A DNA stretch of 20,888 bases from Chara braunii. Its lineage: Eukaryota > Streptophyta > Charophyceae > Charales > Characeae. Of the stretch, positions 1 through 7,531 are shown in pieces. Where the stretch lies: the NCBI GenBank assembly GCA_003427395.1, contig BFEA01000536.1:589546-610433 (forward strand). The letters run 5' to 3'. Each line of letters begins with the position of its first letter. Positions within the stretch are counted from its first letter, which is position 1. The position numbers were made by a program, and so were the translations under genes. The notes under the pieces were generated by a model. It did no database searches. It was not told where the DNA came from and saw nothing but the letters and a program-made list of their open reading frames with translations.

Positions 1-40
<40 letters not shown>

Positions 41-125
41 CTCCTCCTCCTCCTCCTCCTCCCCCTCCTCCTCCTTCTATTCCTCTTTCTACTCCTTCCT
101 GTCCTCCTCCTAGTCCTACTCCTCA
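1..125. repeat. Poly(A) run and CCT-rich microsatellite at window edge
   Basis: The window opens with 37 consecutive A, then ggc, then an imperfect (CCT)n tract that decays into pyrimidine-rich sequence continuing to about 215. An A run at the very edge is typical of a contig end in a short-read assembly. Open frames here encode only Leu/Ile/Val runs and are artefacts of the repeat. Confidence 0.9.
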
Positions 126-277
126 TTGCCCATCGTTCTCCTCCTCCTTATCGTTGTCCTCGCCGTTGTTATCGCTCTTCTTGCCACCATCCTCCTCCTC
201 ATCATCATCATCCTTCTCACTATGACATCCTGTAGCTTCGTATTCTCTGCCCAATTCATGCTTCGAACCATGGCAAC

Positions 278-356
278 CTGCCGGACGTCTGGACCGGAAT
301 CCAGACGGTCAGGTTGTCTGGGTATGGGTCCGGTGTCTGGTCCGGTAGGTCTGGAT
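278..356. repeat. Cluster of CCGGAC / CTGGAC motifs, left copy
   Basis: A short stretch dense in ccggac, gtctgg, ggtccgg and tccagac motifs, many being inverted versions of each other. A block ggacgtctggacc followed closely by tccagac occurs here at about 283-305 and again, in the same orientation, at about 1104-1124 in the right-hand cluster. Dense short motifs near both ends are known in hAT- and CACTA-type DNA transposons as subterminal transposase-binding repeats. Assigning this pair to such an element is inference; no transposase of those families is visible. Confidence 0.45.
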
Positions 357-382
357 TGGGCCCAATTTTGAAAATTATGATT

Positions 383-432
383 TTTTTTGGGGGCGGGCCT
401 AGGACGGTTTTCGGGTCCTAGGCCGCCCCAAA
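383..432. repeat. Hairpin-forming inverted repeat
   Basis: A T/G-rich arm ending in gcctaggac is followed, after about 9 bases of loop, by gtcctaggc, then cgcccc and an A run. The arms pair over roughly 20 bp with a single bulge. It lies just inside the left CCGGAC motif cluster. Confidence 0.6.
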
Positions 433-469
433 AAGTGTCCCCGGTATTTTTTGGCCGTTTCAGGGCCTA

Positions 470-600
470 CTGGACGCTGCCAGACGCTTCCAACAGCTCC
501 CTCTGCTGTTGTACTACGCTGGTAGTTCATCGGATGAGGATGAGTCCGATTCCGAAAATGAAGCGCTGGCTGCAAAGCGCCGCAGAACATCAAGCGAGCA
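470..600 (+). pseudogene. Possible coding remnant: acidic Ser/Asp/Glu stretch plus basic KRRR patch
   Basis: In one plus frame (codons ending with TTG TAC TAC at about 511-519) the sequence reads a Leu/Tyr-rich stretch, then a Ser/Asp/Glu-rich run (SSSDEDESDSENEA), then AAKRRR, before running into a CG/GA microsatellite. The acidic block with a basic nuclear-localisation-like patch looks more like protein than chance sequence, and is a common style for transposase or nuclear-protein termini. There is no conserved domain and no defined start, so the family cannot be named. Confidence 0.25.
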
Positions 601-609
601 AGCGAGCGA

Positions 610-663
<54 letters not shown>
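601..663. repeat. (GC)n/(GA)n microsatellite
   Basis: An agcgagcg prelude passes into (GC)n at about 609-621 and then about 21 GA units up to 663. Frames through it give alternating Arg-Glu polypeptides and are not genes. Confidence 0.95.
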
Positions 664-667
<4 letters not shown>

Positions 668-669
668 TT

Positions 670-1000
670 TGGTCAGATCTGAGATCCCGTCTTACATCTG
701 GTCCTGACCAGATCTCAGATCTGAATAACTTAACATTTCAAATTTTAAATTTTCATATGAATATGAATATGAAGTACTAGAAAGTCTAACATCAAAGTTC
801 AAACTTCAAAGTTCTGTTTCTTTTTCTGATTTTCATACTCTTTTCTGAAGTGTCTTGGGATTGGTCTGTTGAGAACTGTTTTCAACTTTCTAGTGTTGTG
901 TGAGCCTTTGTGAATGTCTGTGACAGTATTGACTCTATTGAGCTGTCAACTTGTGAATAGTGAAAGACAGTAAGCTGTGATATGTAAAGTGCTGCTTATT
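670..1000. other. AT-rich stretch without recognisable gene
   Basis: Begins with a local inverted repeat at about 672-723 (tcagatctgagatc, later gatctcagatctga), followed by AT-rich sequence with gaatat repeats. No frame of useful length and no known motif were seen. Confidence 0.6.
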
Positions 1001-1007
1001 ACTAATG

Positions 1008-1028
1008 TTTTTTTTTTTTTTTTTTTTT
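1008..1028. repeat. Poly(T) run, 21 bases
   Basis: A homopolymer T run directly before the right-hand CCGGAC cluster. On the minus strand it is a poly(A) following that cluster. Poly-Phe or poly-Lys frames through it are artefacts. Confidence 0.9.
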
Positions 1029-1035
1029 CCCTTCC

Positions 1036-1152
1036 TGGTCCGGACATTTTTGTGTCTGGTGTACCGGTCCGGACGGTCCGGGTCCGGTACTGTCCGGGTT
1101 ACTGGACGTCTGGACCAGTCCAGACATATGTCTGGGCCTCGGTCCAGACATG
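1036..1152. repeat. Cluster of CCGGAC / CTGGAC motifs, right copy
   Basis: At least ten overlapping copies of gtccgg, ccggac, gtctgg and tccagac in both orientations within about 117 bp. It shares the block ggacgtctggacc plus tccagac with the cluster near 283. The two clusters bracket about 750 bp and could be the subterminal regions of a non-autonomous DNA transposon; borders and a target-site duplication were not found. Confidence 0.45.
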
Positions 1153-1440
1153 CCATGCTTCAAACAGTCGTGTCAGGACACATGCTCTCTGCTACCTGTG
1201 CCCAAGGCGTGCAGACTTGGGGGGGACGAACCGTCGAACCATCGAACCAATCCATGCCCAGACATGTTACAGTATCCGCACGTTCGCACCAATCGCCTAT
1301 CACTATCATTCAAGATCATAGTAGCAAAGTACTTGAGAGTAGAGAGCCAGCCAGATTGTACACAGGAAATAAAATTGCTCCTGTACTACGTCTAATGGTC
1401 TTATCATCACTGTACCGGTAAGTAACACCAATTGCGCCTG
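1153..1440. other. No recognisable feature
   Basis: Unique-looking sequence with only short frames. The one recurring item is ggtaagtaacaccaa at about 1417, resembling the gtaagtaac units near 1970, 2124 and 2174. Confidence 0.5.
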
Positions 1441-1554
1441 CCTGCCGTCTTGACCCGAATAGAACGCCCAGCCATTACAGCTCTATTTGGACCAACTTTC
1501 AGTATCGATACAGCTATAATGACCGGGCGATCTATTCGGGTGAAGACGGTAGTG
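1441..1554. repeat. Long foldback hairpin (about 50-bp stem)
   Basis: The arm at 1441-1490 is imperfectly complementary to 1501-1554. Paired blocks include ccgtctt with aagacgg, acccgaataga with tctattcgggt, cgccc with gggcg, and cattacagct with agctataatg. About 40 of 52 aligned bases match by eye, leaving a loop of only about 10 bases. This shape fits a MITE-like foldback element or a plant-type pri-miRNA. Neither is shown; no TA or TAA duplication was identified at the borders. Confidence 0.6.
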
Positions 1555-1697
1555 ATTGAAAGGTACTGCTGCAATGACCCGCACGAATGCAGCCTGAGTA
1601 CCGTGTGTCCTTTTTTCCTCAGAAATTAGTGTCGGTTACTCTGTTTTGTCGAGATTTTGGTGTCCAAGTGTTTTGGCTTGCTCTTGCCAAAACACTT

Positions 1698-1934
1698 GTC
1701 CATTGCTGTTATCCGAGCAGTAACTCTGTGGACGGTCATTGCACTAAGTCCATTGCTGTTATCCGAGGTAGTAACTCTGTGGCCGGTCATTGCACTAAGT
1801 CCATTGCTGTTATCCGAGCAGTAACTCTGTGGCCGGTCATTGCACTAAGTCCATCCCTGTTATCCGAGCAGTAACTCTGTGGCCGGTCATTGCACTAAGT
1901 CCATTGCTGTTATCCGAGCAGTAACTCTGTGGCC
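1698..1934. repeat. Minisatellite, 50-bp unit, about 4.7 copies
   Basis: Units start with gtccattgctgttatccgag at 1698, 1748, 1799, 1849 and 1899; the last is truncated at about 1934. The second unit is 51 bp because of a one-base change, and one unit has ccatccc in place of ccattgc. Near-identity of the units indicates recent tandem amplification. The copies are contiguous with no spacers, so this is not a CRISPR-like array. Confidence 0.95.
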
Positions 1935-1936
1935 AT

Positions 1937-2276
1937 GATGTGAGCCTGGGTCTTGGGAAGGGGTAGTACTGTAAGTAACACTAGGAACAATGACGTAATT
2001 GAGCGTTAGCTACTTTCGGAGGGACATACAGGAGAAAGTCAGGCAGCGAGGGCAGAATAGAAAGTTGGTAGGTACATGGTAGGGGTTATCCAGCATGTTG
2101 GAAGAAGCCCGGAGTAGGCTACCTGTAAGTAATAAAGATGGTGTGAGCCTGGGTCTCGGGAAGGGGTAGTTTTGTAAGTAACAGTAGGAGCAAGGACACA
2201 ATTGAGCGTTGGCTACTTGTGGAGGGGCATACAGGAGAAAGCCCGGAGTAGGTTACCTGCAGGAACAAATATGGTA
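1937..2276. repeat. Complex direct repeat with about 202-bp spacing
   Basis: The block 1937-2038 (gtgagcctgggtct, ggggtag, gtaagtaac, gagcgtt, acaggagaaag) recurs at 2139-2241 with scattered substitutions. The block beginning gcccggagtagg at 2107 recurs at 2241 as gcccggagtaggttacc. This is about 1.7 copies of a unit near 202 bp, at the 3' side of the 50-bp minisatellite. The motif gtaagtaa appears in each repeat. Confidence 0.85.
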
Positions 2277-2668
2277 TAGGGCTGAGCCTAGGGAGGATGA
2301 AAGTCTAGGTGCAGTAGGTATGAGAGGCCTTATAGCCCGGTAGGCCTAGAAGCAGCCTGGATGGTACCTGTAGTGACTCGAGCAGCAGGGCACTTGGCCG
2401 CTGTACTAATGAGCACTGCATGTTCATTTGCACTGCTCCCGTGGAGTTCTGCTGCTGCTCCACTGCAAGGACGATGAGGCGGACCACGGAGACAAAGGAG
2501 GAGTAGGAGGGTGAAGAAGAAGATGTCCATGGCTATGGAGTAGGGGAAGAAGAAGGGGAGTAGTTTAGCCATGGTGGAGTGAAGAAGAACCCCACATTGG
2601 GTTATGGAGGGTAAGGAGGTGACTTTTGTAGTGCTAGAGAGGAGGAAGAAGAAAGATGCAGTTTACTT
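2277..2668. other. Purine-rich stretch without recognisable gene
   Basis: Rich in gga and gaag on the plus strand, increasingly low-complexity towards 2650. Open frames on both strands are short and compositionally biased. No supported feature. Confidence 0.5.
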
Positions 2669-2689
2669 CCCCCCCCCCCCCCCCCCCCC
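2669..2689. repeat. Poly(C) run, 21 bases
   Basis: An uninterrupted C tract. The minus strand is a 21-G run able in principle to form a G-quadruplex. Such runs are also prone to assembly length error. Confidence 0.9.
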
Positions 2690-2882
2690 AAGACCTATCT
2701 TTGGCTAAGCTGGACTCTCATCTCTGCTCCTCATTGGTTGGCAGTGCATCAAGAAGCCCCCGTCAAGGGTTCTCGTTGTACAGAGGCTTCATGTGAGAGC
2801 GAGGCATGACAGTAGTCGATGGGGAGAGAGTGGGAGGTGGTGGTACATCCAACATGAGAGTGAACCGCATTCTTCAGTATTG

Positions 2883-3830
2883 CTATTGGAGGTGCGAGCA
2901 GTCATGACTCCTGGCTTTGTCCGGGTTCTTCAAGGCCGCGTTGTGGTTGAACACAAGCCCGCAATCGAGCCAATTAGGTGTGCAATGTGGGTAGTCATCC
3001 AGCGTCAGGTGGGGTTTTCTGAGGCGATCCAAAACGACATTTGTGGTATCGAGAATGTGTCTCCTCCAGTTGAAGATGTAAGAACCAGCGGTGATTAGTA
3101 TGGGTTGGCAAGCATGGTCGCGTAGAAGGACGCCCCGTAGTGGGAATGATCGTCGTCGACGCCCATGCGCATGATCCACATGCATGCGCTCAGGAGTGTC
3201 CGAAGACAATCGGCGAGCCTGTTTAGTCTCTCTCCTGTTTTAAACGGCTGCCGTCTGCCCACTGCCCGCACCACAACGCATTCGTCCAACACTCCGCAAG
3301 GTGGACGACTGCCGCCTCCTGCCGCACCGCCATGTCGTCGTCCTCAAGCATGTCGACGATCTTGGACCCCGCGAACCACATAGGCACGTCCATCTTCATC
3401 TGCAAAGTGTAGAAGATCGGATTTGGGGGAACCACTCTCGCGCACTCCAAACCTTGCCAGACAGCTCGCGCCAAGTCTGTAGCGTAGCCCACAGTGATGT
3501 AAGATTCTGCGCGAGTGAAGCCATTCGATCGGGATGACGACTTGAAGATCCACCCGTGGATCGTGCGCTGCACAACATTCTAGGTGTTCCTTGCCCGATA
3601 AAGAGCAGTTTCTCACTGCGCGGGGGCATCTATCTCGAAGCGCGACACATCGCTCGGCGGCATGATGAGCATCGGTGGGGGCTTAACTCCTGCGTCTCCC
3701 TTGGCGATGGCGATGTAGTCCGCACAGTCCACAACCTCCTCCCGCAGCGGTTTCCCTGGCCCTTGACCCGAAACGCCTCGCAATCCACCCACAACTTCGA
3801 CTGCGGCTCCAAATCGTCGTCCTTATTACC
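2883..3830 (-). pseudogene. Frameshifted C-terminal remnant of a Myb/SANT-associated protein family
   Basis: Read on the minus strand, coding-like sequence runs from about 3830 down to 2883 but changes frame several times and contains stops. In order it shows LEPQSKLWVDCEAFRVKG (about 3812-3755), then EEVVDCADYIAIAKGDAG and MLIMPPSDVSRFEIDAPAQ (about 3750-3612, ending in a stop), RTIHGWIFKSSS through GYATDLARAVWQGLE to VPMWFAGSKIVDM (3573-3290), LRTLLSACMWIMRMGVDDDHSH (about 3230-3160, another frame), and a Trp/Arg-rich tail with LTLDDYPHCTPNWLDCG (about 3100-2890, a third frame). I recognise this as resembling a large charophyte family often annotated with a Myb/SANT-like DNA-binding domain, possibly a transposon accessory protein. 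The DNA-binding domain itself would lie upstream and is not visible. The family link is from memory; the multi-frame decay is seen directly. Confidence 0.6.
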
Positions 3831-4013
3831 GGTCTTCCTTCTCCTGCTTAACGGTTTTCAGTTTTAACCTCTCTTCACGCTAATCTTCCGTAATCCTTCT
3901 CGATCCCGTTCTTTCAAGCCCGTTCCCTTGGTTGTGGTTTCGCAGGATGGTAGTTGCCAATCAAGGATGGCAGCAACGTAAGGAGGCACCGATCTTTCCT
4001 TAAACCACCAGTA
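3831..4013. other. No recognisable feature
   Basis: Upstream on the minus strand of the Myb/SANT-family remnant, where its N-terminal half would be expected. No continuous protein-like frame is seen here. Confidence 0.4.
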
Positions 4014-4015
4014 CA

Positions 4016-4137
4016 TGCGGAAAAGGAGATTGAGCCTCTCCTGAAAAATAGGAGGCCGTGAACCGCCAATTCATTCTATGGATGGTCCATGGCCTCCACA
4101 TTTTTAGGAGAGGCTCAATCTGCTTTTTCGGATGTGT
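4016..4137. repeat. Long foldback hairpin (about 43-bp stem)
   Basis: The arm at 4018-4058 (ggaaaa, agattgagcctctcct, gaaaaat, ggaggcc) is imperfectly complementary to 4089-4133 (ggcctcc, atttttaggagaggctcaatct, gctttttcg). A 16-base core pairs perfectly and about 35 of 43 positions pair overall, around a loop of about 30 bases. Total length is near 120 bp, the size of a plant miRNA precursor or of a small foldback MITE. No target-site duplication was identified. Confidence 0.65.
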
Positions 4138-4585
4138 TGATGATCTAAATCTACTTCAATACTATGGCCGACGAGGTAGACTAAGTCCAGAGCAAAAGAC
4201 TTAAGTCCTTTCAAAACCAGCGTCATCACACACAATTTTTAGGTCAGCAAAGCACTCACAGAGTCAAAGATCAATTAGCAATTTGGCACTCAGCCAAGGC
4301 ATGCAATCATGTGAGTAGCGTTTTCTCTCATCCGCACCACGTGGTGGAAAGTTTTCTTTCTGGGGGGGACAACGCTCCAATCTATTTGTGGGGAGCAACA
4401 CGTGCTGGGAACCGGGCCCAGCGATCCCTCGTAGGAATACAAAGGTATCTCATACCAGGGCCATTACCCGGCTTCGGCTAAGAACAAAGGAAAACATGCG
4501 AGAAAAACTCAGCAGAAGTCGAAATCAACTACTAACCTACCGGAACAAAATTCCACAGAATCGATAACAACAAATGAATACCCAC
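4138..4585. other. No recognisable feature
   Basis: Mixed sequence with only short frames. Its end lies directly upstream of the U6-derived segment; no TATA box at the expected -25 position and no plant upstream sequence element were seen before that U6 5' end. Confidence 0.5.
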
Positions 4586-4643
4586 TTTCCTTCGGGACAT
4601 TCGTTAAAGTTGGAACGATACAGAGAATGAAGATTAGCATGGC
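4586..4643 (+). pseudogene. 5' half of U6 snRNA (truncated copy)
   Basis: The sequence matches the beginning of plant-type U6 spliceosomal RNA: a ccttcggg 5' stem-loop, then acattcg, then ttggaacgatacagagaa, then gattagcatggc. It stops after the AGC-triad region (agcatgg), so the internal stem-loop, 3' half and oligo-T terminator are absent. Three extra bases (tga) sit inside the otherwise invariant acagagaagatta segment. It joins directly to an LTR-derived 73-bp segment at 4643, sharing one or two bases with it. It cannot encode a working U6 RNA. Confidence 0.8.
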
Positions 4644-4715
4644 AATGTTCAAGCCCGTAGGCCACACCAACACAGTATCCAGAGTCGCTCTTCTTTGTCT
4701 GGCGCCCAGCGCCCA
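4643..4715 (-). repeat. 73-bp LTR leader fragment (antisense, putative R/U5 start)
   Basis: These 73 bases match 19912-19984, inside the right LTR of the large gypsy element, with two mismatches seen by eye (near 4684 and 4696). The retroelement sense strand is the minus strand, so the sense sequence begins at 4715 with tgggcgctgggcgcc. The match ends at the base where the shorter left LTR of the large element also begins (12032 corresponds to 19984). No other LTR sequence accompanies it: U6 lies on one side and gypsy pol in the opposite sense on the other. Confidence 0.8.
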
Positions 4716-4720
4716 AAGAG

Positions 4721-5366
4721 TTGAAGAAGAGAAGGCAAGTTTGGGACAAGATGAAAAAGGATGAAAAGGGGCAGCTCATCTTAGCACATGTAGAGATTTT
4801 TAGAGCTAGAGTAGGGACCCTCATAAACAGTGGGGCCACTAGAAGCTATATTAGTCGTAGAGCCCTGAAGAAGTTGAGGCTAGGCCTCAACGTCCAAAAA
4901 CTGAAGGACCCTGTAGTCAGTATCCTCGCAGACAACCGACCATGTGGATCGAGGAATACGTAGAGGGAGTCCAGACATATTTTCCCCTAGAGCAAGGAGG
5001 GAAGGTAGAAAAAGTCCTTCACTCTCTGACTCTACTCGTAGAGAGAATCTTCCATTTGATATGGTACGTGGTACAGATTGGGGATAGGAAGTCAGGGCCA
5101 CTTTGCACCTTCGAGAGCACGAGTGCAGGTTCCCTAGTCCATCCGGTGGGGTTAAGAAAGCCCGTTTGTATCATGAGTCAAGGGTAGACAACTCCCTGGC
5201 ACATTGCTGCCTTAGCACTCCTGCGTTCGCTAGACTTGTCAGAAAGGAGCAGCTCGAGGAACATGTGTTCGTCGTCTATGTTAGGCCAGTAACAGACATG
5301 CCAAAGGAGGAAAAGAAGATCCATCCCACTATTGTCAGTTTCCTGGAGGAATATAAAGACTTATAG
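4721..5366 (+). pseudogene. Ty3/gypsy protease-region remnant
   Basis: The first frame (4721-4963) shows a retropepsin-like segment: ARVGTLINSGATRSYISRRAL. The usual catalytic D-S/T-G is N-S-G here, so the active-site Asp is lost. The reading then moves to other frames (about 4942-5075 and 5103-5366), where YVEGVQTYFPLEQGG and, after a shift, EEHVFVVYVRPVTDM and HPTIVSFLEEYKDL appear, the linker that precedes RT in gypsy pol. A stop at 5364-5366 and a frame change separate it from the RT. Gag is missing: the fragment starts directly after the U6/LTR chimera. Confidence 0.7.
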
Positions 5367-6080
5367 GGGGCACCCTCAGGGGTAGTGCCAAGGCCCATCC
5401 AACACTGGATAGAGATAGAGCCTGGCAGTAGAACACCTAAAGGACCATTCTATAAAATGTCTCCTAAGGAGCTAGAGGAGCTACGCAAGCAATTAGATAA
5501 GCTCCTAGAAAAATGATGGATTAGACCTAATTCATCTCCTTTCGGTGCACCTGTTATTTTTGTCCCAAAGAAAGAGGGAGAATTAAGAATGTGCATAAAG
5601 TGCAGGAGTTTGAACGCTATAACAGTCAAGAATGCGGAACCTCTGCCCGTATAGATGATCTATTGAATCAGGTGCAGGGCTGGAAGTATTTTACAAAGAT
5701 AGATTTGAAGTCGGGATACCATCAGATAGAGGTACACCCTGACTATCACTACAAGATGGCGTTCCGAACTAGATACGTGCATTATGAGTTCGTAGTGATG
5801 CCCTTTGGACTAACTAACGCACCAGCCACAGTCCAGCGCTGTATGAACGACTCGTTTAGACCGTGGCTAGATAGATTCATCGTAGTTTACTTAGACAATA
5901 TCTTGGTTTTCAGCAAGACCCTTGAGGAAAATGAGGGTCATCTGAGGCAGATCTTGGGGAAGCTACGAGAGACTAACTTCAAGATCAACGCGAAGAAGTG
6001 TGCGTGGGCCAAGACAAAAGTTCTTTACTTGGGCCACATATTAGATGGAGACGGCATTAGACCAGAGGAAGGAACCAATC
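5367..6080 (+). pseudogene. Ty3/gypsy reverse transcriptase remnant (second lineage)
   Basis: RNA-dependent DNA polymerase of an LTR retrotransposon. In frame from 5368: SRTPKGPFYKMSPKELEELR, an internal TGA near 5515, [19 protein letters not shown] and LRMCI. After a frameshift near 5650 it continues [44 protein letters not shown] and VVYLDNILVFSK. The catalytic Y-x-D-D box reads YLDN, consistent with one G-to-A change at 5897. Around 6066 the thumb/connection segment is missing: GDGIRPEE is followed almost at once by KWDQDRTLALKKLKK, which normally lies some 40-50 residues further on. Several lesions, so not functional. The sequence differs clearly from the RT of the 12-20 kb element, so it is another lineage. 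Confidence 0.85.
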
Positions 6081-6500
6081 TGGAAGTGGGACCAAGATCG
6101 CACCTTGGCCTTGAAGAAGTTGAAAAAGGTTTTGGTAGAGTATCCTGTCCTCAAAAGTAGTCGATCCTTCATTGCCCTTTGTCGTCACTACAGACACAAG
6201 TCAGTATGGCATAGGTGTTGTGCTACAGCAAGATGACAACGATGGCTACAGACCCGTGGAGTTCATTTCAGCTAGGCTGCCATCAGAAAAGGTAGCAGCC
6301 TCAACATACGAGAGAGAACTCTACGCTCTCAGGCAGGCCTTAGATCATTGGAGGGACTGCCTGGTTGGGAGGCACTTCAAAGTCTTCAGACCATGAGACC
6401 CTAAGGTGGCTGAAGACGCAAGCGAAGATGACGCCCAAACTGACTAGATGGGCTGCTGAGATAGACCAATTTGACTTTGAGCTTAAGCCCATTAAAGGTA
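6081..6500 (+). pseudogene. Ty3/gypsy RNase H remnant
   Basis: Continues the fragment after the connection deletion. LALKKLKKVLVEYPVL lies in one frame; PFVVTTDTSQYGIGVVLQQ, the first RNase H strand with its Asp, lies in the next; then RPVEFISARLPSEK and STYERELYALRQALDHWR. A frameshift near 6386 leads to DHETLRWLKTQAK and TRWAAEIDQFDFELKPIKG. Similarity stops at about 6500, where the next residues should lead to the A-D-A-L-S-R boundary of integrase. No integrase or 3' LTR follows, so the element is truncated at both ends. Confidence 0.8.
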
Positions 6501-7400
6501 GACTCCTTCTCTCAACTCCAAGGATCTTCTTCCCCTAGCATACATCCTTCTTTTCATTTCCTCATTTCTTATGCCTTTCGGTAATCCGTCATCTTTTCTT
6601 CTTCTTCTTCTAATTCTTCTTCTTGTGTTGATCAACCTTGGCCATATTTTTTGAGTTGCCTGCGCGTTGCGGATGTGTCCTTAGCCCACTCCTTTCCAAT
6701 CAAGTGCATGGAGTCAACAGGAGGAAAAGACGATGAGGAAGTAGTAAGATTAGGGAGTACGAGGAGGAGGGAGAGGAGGAGGGAGAGGAGGAGGGACAAC
6801 AAGGAAGACAAGGAGGAGGAAGTTGAGAAAGACAAGCAGGAGGAGGAGGAAAGTGCAACACCGGAAAGTTTTCTCGTTAGTAGTCGAAACAGACTACTAA
6901 TGTCGAATGTACACCATGGAATCTGTCTGATAATAGAATAAATATGATTGTTCTTCTTGAAAGAATATTGACAAAGTGCAGGGGTATACCGGAAAGTTGC
7001 GAGTATAAGGACATCCCTAAATATTTTGCTTGCACAGATATGTCTGCAATTTCCCTCAGGCCTACGACTTGAAGCTTTCTGTACTACTGCTTCTAATCCA
7101 TATCTATGCTGGGAGTGGGCTAGAGTCATGGTACTAGTCCCATAGAAGCTTTTAATGGTACGGGATCCCTCCAGAAATGGAAAAGAACATTAATATGGAC
7201 ACTTGCTTGCGAAATCCCCTGGAGGCCAAACTTGCTAAACTTCCCCACATATGTGTGGCCTTCCCTGTGCCTCGGCAGTTCATGGGACAAGGCCGCTATG
7301 CTGTCAAATGTCCGTTCATTCCTTTTGCACTGGAGGCTGCCCGATTTAGCTGCTGTCTATGATGGTCCCTGCCGGCCATCTCGACTATTGCATCTGCCTG
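6501..7400. other. Low-complexity stretch with charged open frame, no recognised gene
   Basis: Contains a CTT-rich tract (about 6593-6630), three perfect copies of the 12-mer gaggaggaggga (6761-6796) and general purine richness to about 6850. A plus frame at 6651-6941 encodes a Lys/Arg/Glu-rich polypeptide (RRRERRRERRR, then KEDKEEEVEKDKQEEEE), but the composition follows the DNA repeat and no domain is visible. Nothing is recognised from 6950 to 7400 apart from ccttttgcactggaggctgcc at about 7321, which recurs imperfectly near 7727. Confidence 0.5.
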
Positions 7401-7402
7401 TC

Positions 7403-7531
7403 GTGGACGCCGGCCTATGCAGGCGCTCGATCCTAGAAAGGTTGTACTAGTGGATGGCCCGCCTACTCAGGCGCTTGGTCCTGTAGTAGTGGATGCCCAC
7501 CTACGCAGGCGCTTGGTCCTGGAATGGTTGC
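7403..7531. repeat. Three diverged tandem units of about 40-47 bp
   Basis: Units start with gtgga(c/t)g at 7403, 7450 and 7489, each containing a core close to cctacncaggcgcttggtcct. They are imperfect and differ in length, indicating an old tandem duplication. Confidence 0.75.

Noticed and set aside
126-371. Hydrophobic 81-residue frame resembling a membrane segment
   Set aside because: It is the translation of a CCT/CTC-rich microsatellite followed by the motif cluster; no coding signal beyond repeat composition.
387-707. Open frame ending in (RE)n
   Set aside because: The tail is only the GA microsatellite; the more protein-like reading of 470-600 is in another frame.
977-1421. Overlapping plus frames starting with poly-Phe
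   Set aside because: Created by the 21-T run and the CCGGAC motif cluster; no domain.
1698-1934. CRISPR-like array
   Set aside because: Units are contiguous without unique spacers, in a eukaryotic context.
4643-4715. A tRNA gene, because the 73-nt segment ends in CCCA and contains gttcaagcc
   Set aside because: No cloverleaf forms on either strand, and the segment is part of an LTR at 19912-19984.
4643-4715. Solo LTR
   Set aside because: Only 73 of about 1100 bp are present, with neither the TG nor the CA terminus.
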